Shown here piece after piece: positions 17,939 to 25,166 of a stretch of 64,000 nucleotides of DNA. The notes beneath the pieces were generated by a model that was given only the letters and a program-made list of their open reading frames with translations, was not told the origin of the DNA and ran no database searches. Position numbers and translations under genes: made by a program. Position 1 is the first letter of the stretch; the number at the start of each line of letters is the position of its first letter. Origin of the DNA: Chloroflexota bacterium (GTDB lineage: Bacteria; Chloroflexota; Anaerolineae; Aggregatilineales; Phototrophicaceae); assembly GCA_011523615.1 (NCBI GenBank), contig WTGJ01000027.1, forward strand, positions 666,826-730,825. The letters run 5' to 3'.

Positions 17939-19319
17939 TCAATAAAGACTCGCCGATGGAAGCCGCATCCCCCGCACTCAGGATGAGCACGCAAGCAGGA
18001 ATTTGCAGCCTGGCAATGATCTGAGCCAGAGCAGCGCTGGCATCTGGAGCGAAATGTACCCGCGGATGTAGGATCGCAGCGGTCAGTGCGGCGCCATGGA
18101 TGCCAGCGATCGGTTTTTCCCTTGCGGCAAAGATTTCAGTGACGATCACTTTATCCGCTCCTTGAAATGCGCGTGTGAACCCATCCCACAAAGCTGCGAC
18201 GCGACTGAATGTGTGCGGTTGCCAAACCACGACCAGTTGTCGCTCCGGAAACTTCTGTCTGGCTGCCGCGATCGTAGCGCGAATGGCAGTGGGATGGTGT
18301 GCATAATCGTCGACGACTGCCAAACCCGCTCGCTCACTCCGAACGTTCATCCTGCGTTCGACTCCGGGAAAGTCCTGGAGCGCTGCCGCAGCTTTCTCCC
18401 AGGGGATGCCATACTCTGCCGCAGCCAAGAGGGCAGCGGCCGCATTCCACAAATTGTGTTCACCGACCAGCGCCAGCGCCAACTCGGCTGCCGCCACCCC
18501 CTGGTGCATACAAATTGCTGTGCAGCCAAGTGGAGATTTCCGTATTTGCGTGAGCTGCAGATCTGCGGAAGCGGCACCACCATAGCTGGCAAGGCGTAGA
18601 TCAGCATTCAATGCCGCCACAGTCTGACTTAGGAGCGGATCGTCTGCACAGTGAATCAGGCGACCGCCCGGCAATATGCGCAAAGAAAACTGGCTGAACG
18701 CTTGAACCAGTGCATCCAGATCGGGGAAAAAATCGGGGTGATCCAGCTCAAGGTTCGTGATGAGTGCTGTTTCGGGGCACAAACCCAGAAACATATGGTC
18801 GTATTCATCGGCTTCTACGACGAAGAGATCATCTGTACCAACACTCGCGTTTTCACCACTGGCCAACCGGCTGCCCAGGATGAATCCGGGAGAAAGACCG
18901 CTCTTGCGCAAGATGTGGACGAGCATGGCCGTGGTCGTCGTTTTGCCATGAGTGCCGGCGATGGCGATGGTCGGACGGGGACCGATTACCGTTTGCATGA
19001 TATCGGCTCGTCGATATGTGGGGATGCCTTTTCGCCGGGCGGCGTCCACCTCCCCCATGCCTTCTTCATCGATGGCAGAGGTGTAGATCACGGCAGCAGC
19101 ATTTTCGATCTGCTGTGCATCATGGCCCAGCTGGATCGCCACGCCATCCTTCGCCAACGCTTCGGTCATTGGGTTGGCTTGCTTGTCAGAGCCGCTCACA
19201 CTATGACCACGTTCCCATAGAACACGCGCGATGGCCGATAACCCCGAGCCACCGATGCCGACCAAGTGGATGTGCATCGATGGCGGCCAATCTTCCATAC
19301 AACCTTCGAATCGATTCAC
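17913..19319 (-). CDS. murC: UDP-N-acetylmuramate--L-alanine ligase
   Basis: This Mur ligase of up to 468 residues adds L-alanine to UDP-MurNAc with ATP. Signs are the N-terminal Rossmann motif LVGIGGSGLSAIARVL, the P-loop GTHGKTTTTAM near residue 120, VVEADEYD near 166, NLELDHPDFF near 188, and VDDYAHHPTAI near 323. All catalytic positions I can recognise are intact. The GTG at 19319 overlaps the upstream stop as GTGA; an ATG at 19298 or the one just before HIHLVGIGG could be the real start. Confidence 0.95.
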   Translation of the reverse strand: MNRFEGCMEDWPPSMHIHLVGIGGSGLSAIARVLWERGHSVSGSDKQANPMTEALAKDGVAIQLGHDAQQIENAAAVIYTSAIDEEGMGEVDAARRKGIPTYRRADIMQTVIGPRPTIAIAGTHGKTTTTAMLVHILRKSGLSPGFILGSRLASGENASVGTDDLFVVEADEYDHMFLGLCPETALITNLELDHPDFFPDLDALVQAFSQFSLRILPGGRLIHCADDPLLSQTVAALNADLRLASYGGAASADLQLTQIRKSPLGCTAICMHQGVAAAELALALVGEHNLWNAAAALLAAAEYGIPWEKAAAALQDFPGVERRMNVRSERAGLAVVDDYAHHPTAIRATIAAARQKFPERQLVVVWQPHTFSRVAALWDGFTRAFQGADKVIVTEIFAAREKPIAGIHGAALTAAILHPRVHFAPDASAALAQIIARLQIPACVLILSAGDAASIGESLLNDWEEIAN

Positions 19320-19852
19320 AATCGGATCCAGGCATAGGATATGGTGGCGACGATGCCGAACAGCAAGACCTCAAAGGGGCCTCCGGTCCAGCCGAGCAAT
19401 GGAAGCTGCAAGAATGCCGCGGCCGAAGCGGTATCCGGGCCGGGGGCCGTGATCAGTGGTGCAAAAGGATACAGGTGAATATCCAATAGATACCAGAGTG
19501 CTGTGAAGAATAGATAACCATTCATCCCTCCCAATAGCCCACCCCACAGCAATGTGAGGAGCCGTTTCCGCCACCCGTTGGAGAGATTCGCGGATTGCGC
19601 AGCGGCGGAACGAATGAGCAAGTGAGCCATGAAATATACCAGCGCCAGGATCATCGCTTCTAAGGCAAACAAATGACTCATGGACATGAATCGCAAGATG
19701 ACATGCCGAAACCAGCCATCCAGTTGGAGAATGGAAAACACGACCGAAACGAGCAATCCCAAAGTCCATAACTCTTTTTTCCAGCCGCGGCGCATTCCCA
19801 GTACCGTGAAAAAAACGACCCCGATCCAAAGCATCGCCGTCATTGGGATCAT
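19316..19852 (-). CDS. CvpA-like multi-helix membrane protein (distal copy)
   Basis: This 178-residue membrane protein has about four helices. It shares a template with its upstream neighbour: a first helix followed by GMRRGWKKEL, then two central helices, then GGLLGGMNGYLFFTALWYL and a YP motif. The opening and GxxRG(F/W)xxEL pattern resembles the CvpA (colicin V production) membrane family, whose role is linked to envelope stability and peptidoglycan, but the match is weak. It overlaps murC by 4 nt and follows its paralogue by 7 nt. Such genes are not part of the standard dcw cluster. Confidence 0.6.
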   Translation of the reverse strand: MIPMTAMLWIGVVFFTVLGMRRGWKKELWTLGLLVSVVFSILQLDGWFRHVILRFMSMSHLFALEAMILALVYFMAHLLIRSAAAQSANLSNGWRKRLLTLLWGGLLGGMNGYLFFTALWYLLDIHLYPFAPLITAPGPDTASAAAFLQLPLLGWTGGPFEVLLFGIVATISYAWIRL

Positions 19853-19859
19853 GACATGC

Positions 19860-20405
19860 TCAGATCACGATCAAGACGATCAGGAACGCGCCGACAACCA
19901 TCAATGTGAATACATCGCCGCTGCCGGTTGGGCCACCCACCAACAGGTAGTGCGGTAACCACTGCGTCCATTCTGGATTCACATTGATTGCACCCTCTGC
20001 CCAAAGCGGGTAATCATTCATATGAATGTAGTACCAAACCGAACCGCTGATCAGGTAGCCATTCACCGCGCCGATCAAGCCGCCCAGAATCCCTTCTTGA
20101 AACTGACTGCGCTGGTTCAGCCTCTCCCCGGTCACCCGAGCCCACAATCGAGAACCGATGACGGCTCGAGTATGGTAGGCTGCCGAAACGATGCCGGTGA
20201 ACAGCAACACTTGAACCAGCAAATGCAGCCCGGCGCTGCCACCAGACAGCAGTTCGTTGCGGATGAGCGCATCGAACTGATGCAAGGCAAACATAGCGAG
20301 CAATATCCCAGCGGATGAGATCAGTTCCAGGCTGAAACCCCTGCGGGAACCAATGTACACGAACACAAAGATAGCCAATAGGATGAGGATCCTGAGATCT
20401 ATCAT
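19860..20405 (-). CDS. CvpA-like multi-helix membrane protein (proximal copy)
   Basis: This 181-residue membrane protein has about four helices and is the tandem paralogue of the next gene. Shared landmarks are GSRRGFSLEL near residue 19, EGILGGLIGAVNGYLI near 103, and a WYYIHMNDYPLW segment. The family resemblance is to CvpA-type proteins, with low certainty. It begins 1 nt after murG ends. The position suggests a role linked to lipid II handling or the divisome, but the sequence does not prove it. Confidence 0.6.
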   Translation of the reverse strand: MIDLRILILLAIFVFVYIGSRRGFSLELISSAGILLAMFALHQFDALIRNELLSGGSAGLHLLVQVLLFTGIVSAAYHTRAVIGSRLWARVTGERLNQRSQFQEGILGGLIGAVNGYLISGSVWYYIHMNDYPLWAEGAINVNPEWTQWLPHYLLVGGPTGSGDVFTLMVVGAFLIVLIVI

Positions 20406-20406
20406 G

Positions 20407-21501
20407 TCATTCGGCTACTTTCAAGAGTTCTTTCGCCAACAACTCTGCTCCATTTTGCGCCTTCATTTTCCCAAAATTACCGCGCATCTGCTTCAACTTG
20501 GAGCCATCGTCGCGGCTTAAATCACGCACGGTCGGCAGCAACGATTGGAATAATTCTTCTTCGCGGATCAAGGTAGCCACACCTCGGTCCGCAAGATATT
20601 GTGCATTGACTTGTTGATAGCGCCATGGATTCGCCAGTGGAACCAGGATGCTGGGTGTGGCGTACACCGCACTTTCGGCCAATACACTGGCGCCCGCCCG
20701 CGACAGGATCAGGTCGGCCGCAGCCATCGCGACGCCAATGTCATCCAGATACGGGAATGCGTGATAATGTTCCTGTGGAACATCAGCCCTCTCCCTTTTG
20801 AAATCTTGCCAATTGTTCTGACCCGTTGCATGGATGATTTGCCAACCATCTTCGAGCAATGCTGATGAAATGGAAAGGAGGACCTGGTTCAGGATTCGCG
20901 CACCCAAGCTACCGCCAAAAACCAGCAAGGTTGGTTTGTTTTCATTCAGCTGGAATCTCCGTATGCCATCTTTCCTTCCATGACCTAGGAAACTCTTGCG
21001 CAACGGGTAACCGACCACGGTGCACTTGCCTGCTGAAAAATACTGCTTCGATTCTTCGGTGTGGAGCGCCACTCGGTCGACGAACGGCGCTAAAGTTTTG
21101 ATGGCCAGACCCGGTTCGATATCCGGCAGGTACATCACGCGAGGGATGCGCAACAACCAGGCAGCCAAAGCCACGGGAAATCCCGTCCACCCGCCGGTGA
21201 GGAACAGCACGCGCGGTCGGTCCAGCAACAACAGAATTATGGATTGCAGAAAACCCAAGGCCAACGAGATCATGCTCCGCAACTTGCGCAACAGGCTCAA
21301 GCCGTGGATCGGGCCGGCCAGGATCTCAGAATATCGGTACCGGGGCAGCTGGAAAGCTTCGATGTATTGCCGTTCTGGGCCGCCGAATACACCGACAAAA
21401 TGAAGCTCAAGCTCTGGATTACGGTCGGTAAGCGCTTCTGCGGTGGCCAAAGCGGGGTATAGATGACCGCCAGTTCCGCCGGCTGCGATCATGATGCGCA
21501 A
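20407..21501 (-). CDS. murG: UDP-N-acetylglucosamine--N-acetylmuramyl-(pentapeptide) pyrophosphoryl-undecaprenol GlcNAc transferase
   Basis: This 364-residue GT-B glycosyltransferase adds GlcNAc to lipid I to make lipid II on the inner face of the membrane. Signs are the N-terminal glycine loop AAGGTGGHLYPALATAEAL, LVFGGSLGARILNQ near residue 190, and ILSRAGASVLAESAVYATPSI-like donor-binding motif near residue 265 (read in two halves, ILSRAGASVLAES and PSILVPLANP). The start lies inside ftsW with an 83-nt overlap. The glycine loop follows directly after the start, so the overlap cannot be removed by picking a later start. Confidence 0.96.
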   Translation of the reverse strand: MRIMIAAGGTGGHLYPALATAEALTDRNPELELHFVGVFGGPERQYIEAFQLPRYRYSEILAGPIHGLSLLRKLRSMISLALGFLQSIILLLLDRPRVLFLTGGWTGFPVALAAWLLRIPRVMYLPDIEPGLAIKTLAPFVDRVALHTEESKQYFSAGKCTVVGYPLRKSFLGHGRKDGIRRFQLNENKPTLLVFGGSLGARILNQVLLSISSALLEDGWQIIHATGQNNWQDFKRERADVPQEHYHAFPYLDDIGVAMAAADLILSRAGASVLAESAVYATPSILVPLANPWRYQQVNAQYLADRGVATLIREEELFQSLLPTVRDLSRDDGSKLKQMRGNFGKMKAQNGAELLAKELLKVAE

Positions 21502-22750
21502 AATCGATACTCCGTCCTCTTCGGGTCGCTTCCACTACATTCACGCGATTCACGCTGAGCAACAAGCCCACACTGGATAGCATGGTCACCAACGAGGAGC
21601 CACCATAACTGATGAAGGGCAAGGGTACTCCCGAAGCGGGCAGCAGAGAAGCCATCACGGCGATGTTCACCATCGCCTGCGTGATGACCATGGTAGTGAT
21701 GCCGATAGCGAGCAAACTCCCCAGCGAATCTTTCGCCCGTAAAGCGATCAGGTACCCACGATACGCGAACACGATATAGAGACCGATGACAGCCATACCG
21801 CCCACCACGCCCAATTCCTCCACCAAAATGGCGAAAATGTAGTCTGTATGCGGTGCGGGCAAGCGACCGGCGAACTTTTGCAAACTGTTTCCGATCCCCA
21901 ACCCCAGCATGCCCCCGTTGCGAAAGGCAATCCTCGCCTGCCGCGAGTGATAATCGGCTGCACTGAGACTATCCAACCCGCGTACAAAATGATCCACTCT
22001 TTCACCCACATACGAAAGCGCATCGCTACCCGAAACCAGGATCAATGCCAGAATGATCAGGCCGAGTACCAACATCAAAAACAACTGTTTCATCGTCGCG
22101 CCGGACAAAAAAAACATCGCAAACGAAACGCTGATGATGATGGCCACTGTGGTCAAGTCCGGCTGCAGGAAGATCAGGCCGGCGATGATGCCGACGATCG
22201 CCAGATATGGCAGCAAGCCCAGGGTGATGCTGCGAATGCGGCCATGATTGGTGCTCAGCCACGTTGCGAGATACACGACGGTGACGAGCTGGGCGACTTC
22301 ACCGGGTTGAATCGACCCGCCGATGAGCGATCGTCTCGCGTTGATCAAGGTGTCGTCGCCATAAAACAGCACCATGACCAACAAAGCGATGGTCAGGATC
22401 AAAGCGGGAATGATCCATTTTTTCCATATGCGATAATCCATGAAGGTGAAGGCGAACAAAATCATTGATCCGATGGCGGCATTGCGCAATTGTTGCTTGA
22501 GGATCGAGCCCACCGAACCGAATAGCTGATAGCTCCAATCCAGCGTAGCACTGTAGACCATCATCAAGCCAATGATGAGCAAGGTTGCGGTAACGACCAA
22601 CAAGGGGATATCCATTGCCATGAGCAACTGACGAAGGAGTGAATTGGATCGGACGCGGGGGATGCCCAATCGCAACTGGTTCTGGGTATTCCCTTGCTGG
22701 ATGACGCTCTCTTCAGGCATGTGGATGTATGAATCTGGGTTCAAGATCAT
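21419..22750 (-). CDS. ftsW: SEDS peptidoglycan polymerase FtsW
   Basis: This ten-helix SEDS glycosyltransferase of 443 residues polymerises lipid II at the septum. Signs are NARRSLIGGSIQPGEVAQL near residue 150 and GGMLGLGIGNSLQKF near 280. The segment APHTDYIFAILVEELG near 300 contains the catalytic Asp, and the end of the core is PFISYGGSSLVTMLSSVGL. Unlike the neighbouring PBP, all recognisable catalytic positions are kept. The ~40-residue Arg-rich cytoplasmic tail after the last helix overlaps the murG start. It lies 4 nt after murD. Confidence 0.93.
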   Translation of the reverse strand: MILNPDSYIHMPEESVIQQGNTQNQLRLGIPRVRSNSLLRQLLMAMDIPLLVVTATLLIIGLMMVYSATLDWSYQLFGSVGSILKQQLRNAAIGSMILFAFTFMDYRIWKKWIIPALILTIALLVMVLFYGDDTLINARRSLIGGSIQPGEVAQLVTVVYLATWLSTNHGRIRSITLGLLPYLAIVGIIAGLIFLQPDLTTVAIIISVSFAMFFLSGATMKQLFLMLVLGLIILALILVSGSDALSYVGERVDHFVRGLDSLSAADYHSRQARIAFRNGGMLGLGIGNSLQKFAGRLPAPHTDYIFAILVEELGVVGGMAVIGLYIVFAYRGYLIALRAKDSLGSLLAIGITTMVITQAMVNIAVMASLLPASGVPLPFISYGGSSLVTMLSSVGLLLSVNRVNVVEATRRGRSIDFAHHDRSRRNWRSSIPRFGHRRSAYRP

Positions 22751-22754
22751 TTCA

Positions 22755-24125
22755 TTATAAGGACATCACCAATTCGTGAAAGTGCTGCCCTCTGGCTTCA
22801 AAATTGCGGTAGGCATCGTAACTAGTCCCCCCGGGCGAGAGCAAAACCACGTCGCCCGCTTGCGCCAATTGCTTCGCGCATCGCGTCGCCTCGGCCAAAC
22901 CGGAGAGGCGATACAAGGGAGGAACATCCTTTGCCAGTCGCCGCCATTCTCGTTGAATCATGGGGGCAGCCTCCCCAAACAGGATGACGGACCTTACCTG
23001 GGTGGTGATTCGTTCCAACAATGGCCGCCAAGGCAAATCTTTATCCTGACCACCCAACAATAAAATCAATGGTTCGTCGTAGCTGGCGATCGCCGCGATC
23101 ACCCGTTCCGGTGATGTGGCGATGCTATCGTTGACATAACTGACGCCATCGAGGTTGCGGATGGGCTGCAGGCGATAGGCGACCGGTTGAAACGAACGGA
23201 TGGCTTGCACCATCGCAGCCAATTCCACGCCCGCGATCCGCGCGACGGCGCAAGCAGCCAAGGCGTTGGCCCAGTTGTGTTTCCCGCGTAGGGGGATCTC
23301 TTCGCGGTGCAGCAAGGGGATGCGTTCCTGGTCTTCAAACAAGCACAATTGCTCCTCGAATAAGTACGCCCCGTTTCGATCGATCGGTTGCATCCCAAAC
23401 CAGCGGAGTTGCCCTCGCGCTCTCGAGGCCAGCTTCCTACAGTGCGCATCATCTGCTGAGAGTACCACCCAGTCATCCGCTCGCTGCCATTTCATGATGT
23501 GGTGCTTCGCTTCGATGTAGGCTTCCATGCTTCCGTGGCGGTCCAGATGGTTGGGCGTCAGATTCAGTATGGTGGCGATGCCCGGGCTCGATCGCATCCA
23601 TTCCAATTGAAAGCTCGATAATTCCATGACCACGTGGTCATGCGGTTGCATGCGTGGCAAATCATCCAGCAATACCCGTCCGATGTTGCCACCGACCCAC
23701 ACGCGGTTGCCTGCTGCCCGCAACATCTCTCCGATCAGGGAAGTGGTCGTAGTTTTCCCGGCACTGCCGGTGATGCCGATCACTTTCGCCGGGCAATGCT
23801 CGATGAAGATTTGCGCATCATTGGTGATCGGCAGTGAGCGAGCCAACGCAGCTTGGATGTAAGGGTGTTCATTGGGGACGCCACCGGAGATGCAAAGGGC
23901 ATCCCAATCTTGCGGCAATTTCAATTGTGGATCATCAAACTGAAAACGAACACTCGGATGATCGTCGGCCGAAAAATCAATTGCGTCCGCACTGCGTCGA
24001 TCGCTGACGGTGATTTTCGCAGCTCTGCCCTGCCACCATCGGGCCAGGGATTGACCGCCGCGGCCAAAGCCGATGATCCCGATGTGTGCAGCTCGGAACT
24101 TTTCAATACTCTCGTTTCGTTTCAT
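22755..24125 (-). CDS. murD: UDP-N-acetylmuramoyl-L-alanine--D-glutamate ligase
   Basis: This Mur ligase of 456 residues adds D-glutamate to UDP-MurNAc-L-Ala. Signs are the N-terminal GIIGFGRGGQSLARWW, P-loop GITGSAGKTTTTSLIG, NLTPNHLDRHGSMEAY with the conserved His, and LLLGGQDKDLPW. I chose the ATG at 24125 because it overlaps the mraY stop as ATGA and leads straight into the Rossmann fold; an earlier in-frame start at 24206 lies within mraY and is unlikely. It retains the core Mur ligase residues. Confidence 0.95.
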   Translation of the reverse strand: MKRNESIEKFRAAHIGIIGFGRGGQSLARWWQGRAAKITVSDRRSADAIDFSADDHPSVRFQFDDPQLKLPQDWDALCISGGVPNEHPYIQAALARSLPITNDAQIFIEHCPAKVIGITGSAGKTTTTSLIGEMLRAAGNRVWVGGNIGRVLLDDLPRMQPHDHVVMELSSFQLEWMRSSPGIATILNLTPNHLDRHGSMEAYIEAKHHIMKWQRADDWVVLSADDAHCRKLASRARGQLRWFGMQPIDRNGAYLFEEQLCLFEDQERIPLLHREEIPLRGKHNWANALAACAVARIAGVELAAMVQAIRSFQPVAYRLQPIRNLDGVSYVNDSIATSPERVIAAIASYDEPLILLLGGQDKDLPWRPLLERITTQVRSVILFGEAAPMIQREWRRLAKDVPPLYRLSGLAEATRCAKQLAQAGDVVLLSPGGTSYDAYRNFEARGQHFHELVMSL

Positions 24126-25156
24126 AACAAAGCGAGTGAGACGCCGATCAAAGCGCTGAGAATCCCCACGAGCCAAAACCGTTGGACAATCTGTGTTTCG
24201 CTCCATCCGCCCAATTCGAAATGATTGTGGAGCGGAGCTTGCCGGAACAAACGGCGCTCATTTTGTGAACCCCAGAATCGTCGTGTGAATTGCGCGGAAG
24301 CAATTTGCAAGATCACACTGACCGTCTCAGCTACCGGTACGATGGCGATGATCGGCAGGAGCAACCATCTTCCCGTCATCACCGCTACCGTGCCCAACAC
24401 GGCCCCTAGGGCGAGCGAACCCGTATCACCCATGAACAGCTGAGCCGGATGGGCGTTGTACCATAAAAATGCGAAACAAGCGCCGACCAGGATGAAGCAA
24501 AGTTGAGTCAAGAAGATTTGTTGCTGGAGATAGGCGATGACGCCAAACGCGCCGAATGCGGTCGCTGTAATGATACCTGCCAGGCCATCCAGACCGTCGG
24601 TAAAATTAACGGCGTTGGAAGTCGCGACGATGATGAATACCACGATGGGGATGAACAGCCAGGGACTGACGGGAAGGCTCACATGAATCAAGGGGAAATT
24701 GATTTCGTTGGCGAAGTCAAAACCCCCATCGTATTGCGATATCAATACCGCAGTGATCAACGCCAAAATGAATTGGCCAATGAATTTCAATCTTTTGTTC
24801 AATCCCTGCCCGACTTCTGCAGTAGATTGCCGGATGCCAGCTCGGTCGTCGATGTAGCCCAAGAAGGCATATCCGCCCATGACAAAGAGTGGGAGCATCA
24901 CACTTGCACCGTGGCCACTGCTGACAATGCGCACCATATTGATGGTCAACGTAAGGGATATGGTCGTGAACACGATCATCAATCCACCCATCGTCGGGGT
25001 GCCGATTTTGCGCTGATGGGCCGGGCTCAATTCCACCTGAATCAACTTGCCGACTTTCAATATCTTCAGGACTTCGATGAACGGGCCACCCCAGATCACT
25101 CCGAGTAAGAAAGCAATCGCACCCACCGACAATGAAAAAGGTAAGCCAGAATCCAT
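24122..25156 (-). CDS. mraY: Phospho-N-acetylmuramoyl-pentapeptide-transferase
   Basis: This 344-residue, ten-helix enzyme transfers phospho-MurNAc-pentapeptide to undecaprenyl phosphate to form lipid I. Signs are IGTPTMGGLMIV near residue 51, the Asp pair in GYIDDRAG near 100, NAVNFTDGLDGLAGI near 188 and LFMGDTGSLALGAVLG near 240. The late histidine motif is PLHNHFELGGWSETQ, where most homologues have HHHFE, so one His is Asn. It begins 10 nt after the PBP gene. In standard dcw clusters murE and murF would lie in that junction. Confidence 0.95.
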   Translation of the reverse strand: MDSGLPFSLSVGAIAFLLGVIWGGPFIEVLKILKVGKLIQVELSPAHQRKIGTPTMGGLMIVFTTISLTLTINMVRIVSSGHGASVMLPLFVMGGYAFLGYIDDRAGIRQSTAEVGQGLNKRLKFIGQFILALITAVLISQYDGGFDFANEINFPLIHVSLPVSPWLFIPIVVFIIVATSNAVNFTDGLDGLAGIITATAFGAFGVIAYLQQQIFLTQLCFILVGACFAFLWYNAHPAQLFMGDTGSLALGAVLGTVAVMTGRWLLLPIIAIVPVAETVSVILQIASAQFTRRFWGSQNERRLFRQAPLHNHFELGGWSETQIVQRFWLVGILSALIGVSLALL

Positions 25157-25166
25157 CGGTTACGGT

